From assembly GCA_003132145.1 (NCBI GenBank), contig PKWU01000009.1, positions 1 to 63,891 on the forward strand: a stretch of DNA of 63,891 nucleotides, read 5' to 3'. Shown piece after piece: positions 45,918-54,714 of the stretch (position 1 is its first letter; each line of letters opens with the position of its first letter). This DNA comes from Granulicella sp. (GTDB taxonomy: Bacteria; Acidobacteriota; Terriglobia; Terriglobales; Acidobacteriaceae). The position numbers were made by a program, and so were the translations under genes. The notes below the pieces were generated by a model. That model was not told where the DNA came from and did not search any database. It was given only the letters and a program-made list of their open reading frames with translations.

Positions 45918-47900
45918 TTGCAGACATCGGTTGGAACGAATGTGGAGTCGCTGCTGCGGGAGAACCGGGTGTTTCCACCGCCGGCGGAGTTTGCGGCGGG
46001 TGCGCGCGTGGGGAGCCTGGAAGAGTATGAGGCGATGTACCGGCGCAGCGTGGAGGAGCCGGAGGCTTTCTGGGCGGAGGCGGCGAGCGGGCTGGAGTGG
46101 TTTGCGCCGTGGGACAAAGTCGTAGAGGGAGAGATGGGCTCGGCGAAGTGGTTCGTCGGCGGGAAGCTGAACCTGAGCCACAACTGCGTGGACCGGCACG
46201 CGGCGGGCGCGCGGCGAGAGAAGATCGCGCTGCTGTGGGAGGGCGAGCCGGGCGAGGTGCGGCGGATTACATACGGCGAGTTGCATGGGCTGGTGCAGCG
46301 GTTTGCCAATGTGCTGAAGGGGCTGGGCGTGGAGCGCGGGGACCGGGTGGCGATCTACATGGGGATGGGGCCGGAACTGGCGATTGCCATGCTGGCGTGC
46401 GCGCGGATCGGAGCGGTGCATTCGGTGATCTTCGGGGGATTCGCGGCGCAGGCGATTGTGGACCGGGTGAACGATTCGGCGTGCGTGCTGGTGCTGACGC
46501 AGGATGTGAGCTACCGGAGGGGCGCCGAGGTGAGGCTGAAAGCGATTGTGGATGAGGCGATCGAGCGCTGTCCGACGGTGAAGCATGTGGTTGTGTATCA
46601 GCGAGCGGCTGCGGTTGCGGCTTCGATTGCGATGAAGGCGGGGCGCGACCTTTGGTGGCACGAGCTGATGGATGCGGCTCCGCCTGACTGTCCAGCGGAG
46701 TGGATGGACGCCGAAGACCTGCTATACATCCTGTACACATCGGGCACGACGGGCAAGCCGAAGGGGTTGGTGCATACGACGGGCGGCTACGCGGTGCAGA
46801 GCTACCTGACGAGCAAGTACGTCTTCGACCTGCGCGAGGAGGATGTGTACTGGTGCACGGCGGACTGCGGATGGGTTACGGGGCACTCTTATGTGGTGTA
46901 TGGGCCGCTGCTGAACGGGGCGACGGTGCTGATGTACGAGGGCGCGCCGAACTTTCCGGAGAACGATCGGTTCTGGAAGATTATTGACGACCACAAGGTG
47001 ACGATTTTTTATACCGCGCCGACGGCGATCCGGGCGTTTATCAAGTGGGGCGACGAGTGGGTGCGGAAGCATTCGCTCGAGTCGCTGCGTCTGCTGGGGA
47101 CGGTGGGCGAGCCGATCAACCCGGAGGCCTGGATGTGGTATCACCGGGAGATTGGCAAGGAGCGCTGCCCGATTGTGGATACGTTCTGGCAGACGGAGAC
47201 GGGGGCGATCATGATTGCGCCGATTCCGGGGGCGGTGGCGACCAAGCCGGGGTCGGCGACGCTGCCATTTTTTGGGATTGTGCCGGATGTGGTTACAAAA
47301 GAGGGCGGGGCGGTTCCGGCGGGGCAGGGCGGGCTGCTGGTGGTGCGGCGACCGTGGCCAGCGATGGCGCGGACGATCTGGTCGGAGAAAGACGGGGGCG
47401 ATGCGGCGCGGTTCCAGGAGACATACTTCTCGGCGGTTCCGGGGAGCTACTTTACCGGCGACGGCGCGCGGCGGGACGCGGACGGCTACTACTGGCTGAT
47501 GGGGCGGGTGGACGACGTGATCAACGTGAGCGGACACCGGCTGGGGACGATGGAGATCGAGTCGGCGCTGGTGTCTCACCCGAAGGTGGCGGAGGCGGCG
47601 GTGGTTGGTCGTCCCAATGAGATGAAGGGACAGGATATTGCGGCGTTTGTGACTCTGGATGAGGGTTATGCGCCGAGCGAAGAGCTGCGCCAGGAGCTGC
47701 GGCAGTGGGTGGCGAAGGAGATTGGAGCGCTGGCGCGGCCGGAGTATCTGCGGTTTACCCAGATGCTGCCGAAGACGCGCTCGGGGAAGATCATGCGGAG
47801 GCTGCTGCGGGAGGTGGCGTCCAACGGCGAGGTGCTGGGCGACATAACGACGCTGGAGGACTTTACAGTGCTGGCCAAGCTGCGGGAGGGGGACGAGTAA
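45918..47900 (+). CDS. acs: Acetyl-CoA synthetase
   Basis: A 660-aa AMP-forming acyl-CoA synthetase. The ATP loop [13 protein letters not shown] is at about 270-282, the adenylate motif DTFWQTETG and the hinge [20 protein letters not shown] are intact, and the C-terminal acetylatable lysine motif [12 protein letters not shown] is present. The TTG start at 45918 follows GAGGGA. Converts acetate to acetyl-CoA. Confidence 0.95.
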   Translation: MQTSVGTNVESLLRENRVFPPPAEFAAGARVGSLEEYEAMYRRSVEEPEAFWAEAASGLEWFAPWDKVVEGEMGSAKWFVGGKLNLSHNCVDRHAAGARREKIALLWEGEPGEVRRITYGELHGLVQRFANVLKGLGVERGDRVAIYMGMGPELAIAMLACARIGAVHSVIFGGFAAQAIVDRVNDSACVLVLTQDVSYRRGAEVRLKAIVDEAIERCPTVKHVVVYQRAAAVAASIAMKAGRDLWWHELMDAAPPDCPAEWMDAEDLLYILYTSGTTGKPKGLVHTTGGYAVQSYLTSKYVFDLREEDVYWCTADCGWVTGHSYVVYGPLLNGATVLMYEGAPNFPENDRFWKIIDDHKVTIFYTAPTAIRAFIKWGDEWVRKHSLESLRLLGTVGEPINPEAWMWYHREIGKERCPIVDTFWQTETGAIMIAPIPGAVATKPGSATLPFFGIVPDVVTKEGGAVPAGQGGLLVVRRPWPAMARTIWSEKDGGDAARFQETYFSAVPGSYFTGDGARRDADGYYWLMGRVDDVINVSGHRLGTMEIESALVSHPKVAEAAVVGRPNEMKGQDIAAFVTLDEGYAPSEELRQELRQWVAKEIGALARPEYLRFTQMLPKTRSGKIMRRLLREVASNGEVLGDITTLEDFTVLAKLREGDE

Positions 47901-47997
47901 GGCAGGTGTATCTGCTGCAATATGTGATGCAGGAGGGTAGAATACAACGCGTGGCTACAAGCATTGAGGGGCGGTTATTGCGACGCGAGGGCGAAGA

Positions 47998-48717
47998 GTG
48001 AGTGTTGCCGAGAGTCTCCCCGGAAGACAGATAATCTCGGCGGCTACCAGAGCCTTGATTGAGGGCGTGACTAACAAACGGGCCCGGTTTGTTCTTGACT
48101 CAATTGTCAAGAATGGGATGGTATCCACAGAAGAGATAAACAACGCTGGATACGACCACCCACCTCGCGCGGCCCAGGACGTCAAGGATCTCGGCTTTCC
48201 CCTAAAGAGACTGAAGGTTAAACATAGCAATGGGAGAAGCATTGCTGCGTACACTCTTGATCTTGAGAAGCTGCAAAACCCCGGAATGGTTGGCAGGAAG
48301 GCCATTTCAAAGAAAGAACACAAGCAGATCGTTGAGAGATTGGGCAGTCAATGCAGAATCTGTTCTTCCACTCTCAATCTTCAGGTCGATCATCGTATTC
48401 CGTATCAGATTGCCGGTGAATCGAAGGGCACAGACGAAGAAATGTTCCAGATTTTATGCGGCTCCTGCAATCGCAAGAAATCCTGGGCTTGTGAACACTG
48501 CCCGAATTTTCTGAAGACGAAAGATGCGCAGACCTGCCGTTCCTGCTATTGGTCTGGTTCCGATTCCTACACGCACGTTGCAGCGGTCGCGGAACGGAGG
48601 ACGGACTTGATCTGGGTTGGCAAGCCTGAGACGGACGTGGCCGACAGGCTCAGCCGAGAGGCGAAGACGGTTGGCAAGAGGCCGACCGAATACATCAAGG
48701 ACATCTTGAAGCGTTAA
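47998..48717 (+). CDS. HNH-type restriction endonuclease (putative)
   Basis: A 239-aa protein. The zinc-supported HNH core reads CRICSSTLNLQVDHRIPY then ILCGSCNRKKSWACEHC, with the DHRIP histidine as general base. The N-terminal 100 residues may form the DNA-recognition part. It is convergent with a D12-class adenine methyltransferase whose stop shares bases with its own, so it is probably the restriction partner. Start GTG at 47998. Confidence 0.8.
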   Translation: MSVAESLPGRQIISAATRALIEGVTNKRARFVLDSIVKNGMVSTEEINNAGYDHPPRAAQDVKDLGFPLKRLKVKHSNGRSIAAYTLDLEKLQNPGMVGRKAISKKEHKQIVERLGSQCRICSSTLNLQVDHRIPYQIAGESKGTDEEMFQILCGSCNRKKSWACEHCPNFLKTKDAQTCRSCYWSGSDSYTHVAAVAERRTDLIWVGKPETDVADRLSREAKTVGKRPTEYIKDILKR

Positions 48718-49622
48718 GCAAACATGCTGGTCTGAGGACTGAAGTGGGCAAGAGGCAGAGGCGCATGGGAGCCTGCGTATTTCAGGCATCGCGAGATGTA
48801 GAGCGACTCGATGGTGACGTGGTCATTGCCGTTGAGCGTGGCCTGACTTGAGCGTCCCACGTCCAGAAGGACTCTGTCTGCAAGATCGGCTGGGAGAGGC
48901 TCTCCGTAGTACATGTTTCCGCACGATCCGTCGTAGCTGAGCACGAATGGAATCCCCTTTTCGTTGAGGAGGGCCAGTCCCTCTACGATGCGCTTGCGCG
49001 ACACGCTCTCGAAGTAGCGTTGATCTCTTCCTTCGCTTGTGCCCTGATACGGAGGGTCAAGGTAGAAGAAATCGCCTGGGCGGGCCTGCTCGAAGAGCGA
49101 CATGAAATCGCTTGTGACTGCCTGAGACCTGCCGTGAAGCAGCCGGTGCGCGGCATTCAGTTCCGCGCGCATGGTCGTCGGTTGTGTGCCGGTACGGCGT
49201 TTATCCGGGGATTGATTGAACTGACCTGAAGGGTTGAAGCGAACTGAGTTTTTTACGCATCGCGCCAGAAGGTAGAGCAGTTTAGCGGGGTTCCTGTCGA
49301 TATTGAACTCGGAGCGGATGAGGTAATACTCAGCGATTGGATTCCTTCGTTCCCTGTTCCAGAGAGCCTCATACTGATCTGCTATTTCGTCTGGCGATTG
49401 AATGATGTCTTGCCACAAAGCGATCAGCGGATCCAACGCATCTCCGATAAGAAACGATGGAAACAAGTTACTCGATGCGGCAGCTAGAGTGATCGCTGCG
49501 GAGCCTGCAAATGGTTCAATCAGCCGCTTGTACTTGTGACGCCCGACATGGCTTAGAACGGCGTTTGCGAGCCGCCGTTTGCTGCCCTGATACGGGATGG
49601 GATGAGGTACTGAATATCGCAC
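48714..49622 (-). CDS. D12-class N6-adenine DNA methyltransferase
   Basis: A 302-aa enzyme. Motif X (PIPYQGSKRRLAN), SAM-binding motif I (LIEPFAGSAAIT) and catalytic motif IV (YLDPPYQGTSEGRDQ) appear in the Dam/alpha-class order. The PPYQGTS..RD pattern is common in type II, often IIS, restriction systems. It would protect host DNA from the convergent HNH nuclease. The recognition sequence is unknown. Confidence 0.9.
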   Translation of the reverse strand: MRYSVPHPIPYQGSKRRLANAVLSHVGRHKYKRLIEPFAGSAAITLAAASSNLFPSFLIGDALDPLIALWQDIIQSPDEIADQYEALWNRERRNPIAEYYLIRSEFNIDRNPAKLLYLLARCVKNSVRFNPSGQFNQSPDKRRTGTQPTTMRAELNAAHRLLHGRSQAVTSDFMSLFEQARPGDFFYLDPPYQGTSEGRDQRYFESVSRKRIVEGLALLNEKGIPFVLSYDGSCGNMYYGEPLPADLADRVLLDVGRSSQATLNGNDHVTIESLYISRCLKYAGSHAPLPLAHFSPQTSMFA

Positions 49623-49742
49623 GGTTCGACACCCTCGAATAGAGTCTACGCTATAGCGAACGCAAAGCGAATCTTGTTTTGAGGAAATCTACGTTTGTAC
49701 GCGGACACTTTCCAAAACGGAACAGACTCCGCAGGACTTGGT

Positions 49743-51104
49743 TCAGCGGTGGAGTTCGCCGATGTAGACGGCGAACGGTGGGAGGGCGACGGCGTCTAGG
49801 TCCTGCGGGCCGATTGCCTGGTCGGAGCGCAGAAGGGTGAGCAGAAACGATCCGCGCAGGTTGAGGCTGTGGACGGCGGAGGTGAGCGACAGGCGCAGCG
49901 GCGAGGACGATAGGTTGCAGACCACGACAACTGGCGGGGCGAGAGCGGAGTTCGCGGCCGGGCGGATGATCCAGACCAGAGCGTTCTGGGCGTCGAAGTC
50001 GAGGACGGTGACAGAGCCGTAGCGCACGGTTGCGTTGCCGTGGTGGAGGGCGCTGAGTTTGCTGATCCAATCGGCCAGGGTTGGGGTTGGAGGAGCGGCG
50101 GGGCGAAAGATTGGCGCGGGGTGGTTGACGGCGAGGGTGCGGGCGGCGGCGGGCGGCGGCGCGGCTTCGGGGGTTGCGTCGGGCTGAAGGACGAGGGTGG
50201 GGCTGGCGTCGATGAGCGCGGCGGAGTGGGTTGTAAGCAGGATGGCGGAGATGGCGCGGGCCACCGCGGGGTAGGGATCGGGCGAGCTGGGCGGTGGAGT
50301 TGGCGGGTAGAAATCTAATAGAATGTTTGGAGTGAGGAGTGATTGCGCAAGTAGAGGGCGAAGGTTGGCGGCTTCGGGGAGATCGAGCTGGGAGAGCTCT
50401 GAATCGATCTGGAGCTGGGCGTTGAGGGCGTCGCCGGAGCGATTGGCGCGACGGGTGGAGGCAGTGCGGGAGGGGTGGCGAGAGGCGGGCGGGGCGACGG
50501 GAGTTGCGGTTGCGCCGGGGTTGAAATCGGAGAGGACGATGCGCTGGCCGACGGCGCTGTTGGTGATTCTGCGCAGGGACTGCAGGAGGGATTGGGAGTC
50601 CTGCAGGCTGGCGGAGGGTGGGGTGACGAGGCGGAAGCCGGCGACTCCGCGGGAGAGCCAGAAGCGCGCGATGGGTGCGAGATCGGAGGGAGCGGAGGAG
50701 ACGGAGGGGGCGGGGAGGGTGACGAGGACTCGGATGCCGCGACGGCTGGCCTGATGGATCAGCTCGTCGAAGTCGTCGAGGGCGGGATCGGGGGCGAGCG
50801 AGGTGGGCAGAGGGGGCATGGGGACGATGAGCGCGTCGACGCCGAGGGTGTGCAGGGCATCGAGACGGGCGGCGATGAATTTGAAGTCCGCGCTGTGCTG
50901 AAGCTGGAGCTGTTCGGCGGGGCTTCCGCCGGGTGGGTTGGCGGGGCTTGAGGAGACCTGATAGAAGACGGCCTGACGCCACCAGGGATCGGTGTTGAGG
51001 CCGGAGCCTGCCCATCCGGGACGGGCCAGGGTCTGCGCGGCGGCGGGGAGGGCGAGTGCAAGCAGAAGGAGGGCTGGGACCGAAAGACGATGTCTCCCAC
51101 CCAT
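49743..51104 (-). CDS. Exported GH13-like protein with degenerate active site
   Basis: About 453 aa. A signal peptide (SVPALLLLALALPAAAQ) follows the chosen ATG at 51104, which lies inside a REP-like repeat; the next in-frame ATG upstream is at 51194. DPWWRQAVFYQVSSS matches the start of alpha-amylase barrels. The nucleophile region reads GVAGFRLVTPPS where active enzymes have GFRxD, so catalysis is unlikely. The C-terminus is an all-beta domain. Role unknown, possibly carbohydrate binding. Confidence 0.75.
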   Translation of the reverse strand: MGGRHRLSVPALLLLALALPAAAQTLARPGWAGSGLNTDPWWRQAVFYQVSSSPANPPGGSPAEQLQLQHSADFKFIAARLDALHTLGVDALIVPMPPLPTSLAPDPALDDFDELIHQASRRGIRVLVTLPAPSVSSAPSDLAPIARFWLSRGVAGFRLVTPPSASLQDSQSLLQSLRRITNSAVGQRIVLSDFNPGATATPVAPPASRHPSRTASTRRANRSGDALNAQLQIDSELSQLDLPEAANLRPLLAQSLLTPNILLDFYPPTPPPSSPDPYPAVARAISAILLTTHSAALIDASPTLVLQPDATPEAAPPPAAARTLAVNHPAPIFRPAAPPTPTLADWISKLSALHHGNATVRYGSVTVLDFDAQNALVWIIRPAANSALAPPVVVVCNLSSSPLRLSLTSAVHSLNLRGSFLLTLLRSDQAIGPQDLDAVALPPFAVYIGELHR

Positions 51105-51136
51105 TCCGCAACGGGCGCGGAATGGATGGGGCACCC
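51094..51136. repeat. REP-like repeat at the amylase-like start, copy 10
   Basis: TCTCCCACCCATTCCGC, loop AACGG, GCGCGGAATGGATGGGGCACCC. Stem CCATTCCGC/GCGGAATGG. It supplies the probable start codon of the downstream gene. Confidence 0.85.
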
Positions 51137-51264
51137 AAAGCGTGTGGTTAGAGATGGGGGCGAGAGAGTGCGGGAGCGGGGAGAAGCTCGGCATAGATTG
51201 ATTGTCTCGCGCAATTTTCGCGGCGGGAAGTACGGAGATGGTACGCGGGCGGATTGGGGCGCGG

Positions 51265-51567
51265 CTAGTTTGGAGTGGGGGGCTCGACGTGGTCGATGAC
51301 GAGGGTCTTGACGGGGACTTTGGCGGGTTGCAGTTTGAGGCCGAGCTTTGTGGAGCGCCACGACATGGAATAACCTCGGGAGTTGGTCGTGGTCCCAGCG
51401 GCTTCATCGACGGCGGGCGGGTTCGATGCCTGGAGCTTGGGGCTGCCTTTGGCGAGGATGAGATCGTAGCCCGAGACTTCCTTTGTGCCGCGATGAACGG
51501 TCAGCTTTAGCCGGTCTGCAAGCAGTATGATATGTCGTTTTGTAGCACCGGGGAACCGCGTATTTCT
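51265..51567 (-). pseudogene. TIGR03435-family C-terminal remnant
   Basis: An open frame without a start codon. It reads LLADRLKLTVHRGTKEVSGY then DLILAKGSPKL and ends LGLKLQPAKVPVKTLVIDHV-EPPTPN before the stop at 51265. This order (LLADRFKL..VH, AKGGPKL, KLEPAKxPVxxLVIDHVExP) is the C-terminal signature of the soil-associated TIGR03435 proteins. The segment between is far too short and the N-terminal two thirds are missing, cut by the neighbouring oxidoreductase gene. A degraded copy. Confidence 0.75.
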
Positions 51568-52676
51568 CAGGCGATGGGGTTGCCGGCGGCTTTGTAGATG
51601 GACTCGATGGCGAGGAGGTCGTGGAGGCCTTCTTCGCCGGGCGTCCTAACCTCAGCGCCGGTGCGGATGCAGTTGGCGAAGTGCTCGGCCTCGAGCTTGA
51701 ATTGGAACGGCTCCTCGCGCTGGGTGGTGAGGTCGATGTGGGTGGGGCCGCCGAGATTGGCGAGGTGGACACCCTGATAGCTGTAGGCGCTGGTGATCTC
51801 CAGCGAGCCTTTGTCGCCGTGGATGCGCAGGAAGCCGGGCATATCTTCGCCATAGGTGCTGGAGAGCGATGCGACGATGCCTGAGGGGAACTTCATGGTC
51901 CAGGCGAGGGTCTGTTCGACCTCGGCGAAGCGGCCGCTGTCGTGGTCGCGGGTGGCGGCGACGGCGGTGAACTCGGAGGGTTCTTCGTTGGTGAGCCAGC
52001 GGGTCTCGTTGAGCGGGTAGATGCCGACATCCATCAGCGATCCGCCGCCGCCGTATTGTTTGGTGAGGCGCCACTGGTGGGGCTGGGCGTTGAAGCCGAA
52101 GGCGCCTTCGAAGGCCTGGAGCTGGCCGAGGGCGCCGGAGTCGACGATGCGCTTCGCCTCTAGGTGGGTAGGGTCGTAGTGGACTCGGTAGGCGCACATC
52201 AGCAGCAGGTTGGAGTTGCGGCAGGCGGAGATCATGGATTCGCACTCGCCGGAGGAGATGGCCATGGGCTTCTCGCAGAGAACATGCTTGCCGGCGCGCG
52301 CGGCGCGGACGGTGAACTCGCGGTGCATGCTGTTGGGCAGGCCGACGTAGACGGCGTCGACGGCTTTGTCGTCGGCGATGCGGTCGAAGGTCTCGTAGGT
52401 GTAGATGGAGGTTTCGGGGATGCCGTACATGGCGGCGTATTTCTTGCCCTTGGTCTCGGGGTGGCCGGTGACGAGGGCGGTGATCTTGGCGGTCTTCGAG
52501 TTGGCGCAGGCGCGCATGAAGATGTCGGAGATGGCGCCGAGGCCGATGGCGGCGTAGCCGACGGGGCTTTGGGCGGCGGTCGTGGTTGCTTGCGCGAAGG
52601 CTGGGATACGGGAGCCGGCTAGGGCCAGGACAGAGAGTTTGTTGAAGGCGCGGCGGTCAATCCTGAGCATGGGCAC
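51567..52676 (-). CDS. Gfo/Idh/MocA family oxidoreductase, probably exported
   Basis: A 369-aa NAD(P)-dependent sugar oxidoreductase. The N-terminus has a twin-arginine-like signal (RIDRRAFNKLSVLALAG). The Rossmann loop YAAIGLGAISDIF follows, then the family motif HVLCEKPMA with the catalytic lysine. GGGGSLMDVGIYPLN lies in the C-terminal domain. The layout recalls glucose-fructose oxidoreductase. Substrate unknown. A start two codons later (52670) is equally possible. Confidence 0.9.
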   Translation of the reverse strand: MPMLRIDRRAFNKLSVLALAGSRIPAFAQATTTAAQSPVGYAAIGLGAISDIFMRACANSKTAKITALVTGHPETKGKKYAAMYGIPETSIYTYETFDRIADDKAVDAVYVGLPNSMHREFTVRAARAGKHVLCEKPMAISSGECESMISACRNSNLLLMCAYRVHYDPTHLEAKRIVDSGALGQLQAFEGAFGFNAQPHQWRLTKQYGGGGSLMDVGIYPLNETRWLTNEEPSEFTAVAATRDHDSGRFAEVEQTLAWTMKFPSGIVASLSSTYGEDMPGFLRIHGDKGSLEITSAYSYQGVHLANLGGPTHIDLTTQREEPFQFKLEAEHFANCIRTGAEVRTPGEEGLHDLLAIESIYKAAGNPIA

Positions 52677-52840
52677 CAGCTTATGTCAGATGCTACGGGT
52701 GTGTCGAGCGAGGGAGGAGGGTGTGGTTGATGCGGACTGGGCGCGGGCGATGGGCGCGGCGAGGATGATGAGTGCGGCGAGAGCGAGGCGGTGCATGAGG
52801 ATGAGGGTACTGCGCGGAGTGGGGGTGGGGCAAACTCGGA

Positions 52841-52886
52841 ACCCCACCTTAGCCGCGATGAGACTGCGGCGAAGATGGGGCACCCG
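52841..52886. repeat. REP-like repeat, copy 11
   Basis: CCCCACCTTAGCCGC, loop GATGAGACT, GCGGCGAAGATGGGGCACCC. Outer arms as copy 1, but the inner stem is GCCGC/GCGGC. Confidence 0.85.
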
Positions 52887-52930
52887 CCATGAATGGGGAC
52901 CCTGCTGCTACGAGTGGGACATCCGGCGGG

Positions 52931-53074
52931 TCAGCGCAGGAGCAGGACGATGAGCACGATAAGAAGGATGAGCGAGAGACTGCCTCCGCCGTAGTAGCCG
53001 AGGCCCGGGCCCATGCGGTAGCCGCCAAAGCCGAAGCCGAAGATCAGGAGGATGAGAATAATTGGAATAAGCAT
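52931..53074 (-). CDS. DUF3309-like small membrane protein
   Basis: A 47-aa protein: a hydrophobic MLIPIILILLIFGFGFGG start, a Gly/Tyr-rich turn (YRMGPGLGYYGGG), then SLSLILLIVLIVLLLR. This two-helix hairpin with a glycine-rich turn matches the DUF3309 family of tiny membrane proteins. The ATG at 53074 has GGAG upstream (AACGGAGTCTTCC). Function unknown. Confidence 0.75.
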   Translation of the reverse strand: MLIPIILILLIFGFGFGGYRMGPGLGYYGGGSLSLILLIVLIVLLLR

Positions 53075-53168
53075 GGAAGACTCCGTTCAAGAGAGGATTT
53101 TGTAGCGGCCGGATCAAGGGCCTGAGGGGTAGGATGCGGATTCCGGGGGGGATGGTAGACTTGGGGTG

Positions 53169-53263
53169 TGCCGGGCCCTACGCGACGTAATCCCGCCAAC
53201 CCCGCCAGGTCCGGAAGGAAGCAACGGCAACGGGTCATTACGGGTGCAGTAGGTCGCCCGGTA
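53169..53263 (+). ncRNA. ffs: Signal recognition particle RNA, small bacterial type
   Basis: About 95 nt. The conserved apical domain CAGGTCCGGAAGGAAGCA with the GGAA tetraloop binds Ffh; the ends pair (GCCGGGC with GCCCGG). It is followed by TACTTTTAA, a weak terminator. Strand and extent follow the fold. Confidence 0.93.
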
Positions 53264-53273
53264 CTTTTAATGC

Positions 53274-53306
53274 AGTTGCAGGTTGTCAGTTGCAGGTTGT
53301 CAGTTG
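53274..53306. repeat. GTTGCAGGTTGTCA tandem repeat
   Basis: Two and a half units of GTTGCAGGTTGTCA just downstream of the SRP RNA. Confidence 0.7.
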
Positions 53307-53372
53307 ACGACGGGCTGGCCGGGATTGTCCCATTGAACAATTTGAGGCGTGGTTTGGCGCGCGTGGAAAGAA

Positions 53373-53446
53373 ACCCGGGGCTAAAGCCCTTTTCTTCTGT
53401 TGCTATTTTTCGCAGGGCTGAAGCCCTGCGCTCCCTCCGAAGGACA
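53373..53446. repeat. GGGGCTAAAGCCC hairpin repeat, copy d
   Basis: GGGGCTAAAGCCC and CAGGGCTGAAGCCCTG followed by CGCTCCCTCCGAAGGAC. A CCTTCGAC...CAGGATGACA unit follows at about 53510-53551. Confidence 0.8.
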
Positions 53447-53638
53447 AAGTCGGGTGGTTTATGGGAGAAAGGGGCGGGCGGTTGTGACAGGTTGGAGCCC
53501 ATCGGGGTCCTTCGACTGCGCGCTTCGCGCTCCGCTCAGGATGACAGTCAATTGTTGGCTGGGACTTGTTCTTGGGGCGCGGGTCGGCGAGAATGATTCG
53601 GGGCCGAGTTGGTCCAGAAGAGACAGGGAGGCGATGGA

Positions 53639-54655
53639 TTGAGTCTGACGTTGAAGGCGCACGAGAGCGTGAGGGTGAAGATCAGTTCGGTGGGGACGTA
53701 CGTTCCTCCGCGGCTGCTGACCAATGCCGACCTGGAGAAGTTGGTGGCAACCAACGACAAATGGATCACGGAGCGGACGGGGATCCGCGAACGGCACATT
53801 GTGGACAAGGGCGTGGCGTCGAGCGACCTGGGCGCGGAGGCGGCGCGGCGGTGCCTGGCGGCGCGTGGAATCGAGGCGAGCGAGGTTGAGGTGATCGTGG
53901 TGGCGACGGTGACGCCGGACATGCTGTTCCCGGCGACGGCGTGCCTGATCCAGGAGAAGATTGGGGCGAAGGGGGCGTGGGGATTCGACCTGTCGGCTGC
54001 CTGCTCGGGGTTTCCCTACGCGCTGCAGGTGGGGGCGAAGCTGGTGGAGACGGGCGCGCACAAGAAGGTGATGGTGGTGGGCGCGGACGTGATGAGCTCG
54101 ATCACCGACTATACGGACCGGACGACGTGCGTGATCTTCGGGGACGGCGCGGGGGCGGTTCTGCTGGAGCCGTGCGCGGCAGGCGAGGTGGGGCTGATCG
54201 ACTACTGGCACGAGATCGATGGGTCGGGCGCGGTTTCGCTGTATATGCCGGGAGGGGGGAGCCTGCACCCTCCGTCGGCCGAGACGGTGGCGAAGAAGAT
54301 GCACTACATACACCAGGACGGGCCCGCGGTGTACAAGTTTGCGGTGCGCAAGATGGCGGAGGCGACCGAGACGGTGCTGGCAAATAACGGACTGACCGGC
54401 AAGGATGTCGATTGCTTCATTCCGCACCAGGCGAACAAGCGGATCATCGTGTCGACGGCGGAGCGGCTGGGACTGCAGATGGAGCGGGTGATTATCAACA
54501 TCGACCGCTTCGGAAATACGACGGCGGCGACCATCCCGATGGCGATGCAGACGGCCATGGAAGAGGGCCGGCTGAAGAAGGGCGACCTGGTGCTGCTGGC
54601 CAGCGCAGGGGCGGGATTTACCGTGGCGGCGACGTTGTTGCAGTGGGAGATTTGA
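53639..54655 (+). CDS. fabH: 3-oxoacyl-ACP synthase III
   Basis: A 338-aa condensing enzyme that starts fatty acid chains from acetyl-CoA and malonyl-ACP. The catalytic triad is visible: Cys in [11 protein letters not shown], His in [10 protein letters not shown] and Asn in [10 protein letters not shown]. The TTG start at 53639 has GGGAGG seven bases upstream; the only nearby ATG (53633) is followed at once by a stop. The window's accD supplies the same pathway. Confidence 0.95.
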   Translation: MSLTLKAHESVRVKISSVGTYVPPRLLTNADLEKLVATNDKWITERTGIRERHIVDKGVASSDLGAEAARRCLAARGIEASEVEVIVVATVTPDMLFPATACLIQEKIGAKGAWGFDLSAACSGFPYALQVGAKLVETGAHKKVMVVGADVMSSITDYTDRTTCVIFGDGAGAVLLEPCAAGEVGLIDYWHEIDGSGAVSLYMPGGGSLHPPSAETVAKKMHYIHQDGPAVYKFAVRKMAEATETVLANNGLTGKDVDCFIPHQANKRIIVSTAERLGLQMERVIINIDRFGNTTAATIPMAMQTAMEEGRLKKGDLVLLASAGAGFTVAATLLQWEI

Positions 54656-54660
54656 AGGAC

Positions 54661-54690
54661 AGTTGCAGGTTGCAGGTTGTGAGTTGTTAG
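54661..54690. repeat. GTTGCAGGTT short repeat
   Basis: GTTGCAGGTTGCAGGTTGTGAG between convergent fabH and mqnA. Confidence 0.7.
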
Positions 54691-54714
54691 TAAAGGCAAG
54701 GAGCCGGTGGGGCT

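Noticed and set aside
52686-52796. 36-residue signal-peptide-like ORF on the minus strand
   Set aside because: MHRLALAALIILAAPIARAQ looks like a signal peptide, but the mature part is about 15 residues, and there is no ribosome site; it may be a remnant, but it cannot be supported as a gene.
53139-53270. tRNA-like fold near the fabH leader
   Set aside because: The structured segment is clearly the SRP RNA by its GGTCCGGAAGGAAGCA domain; no tRNA is recognised anywhere in the window.
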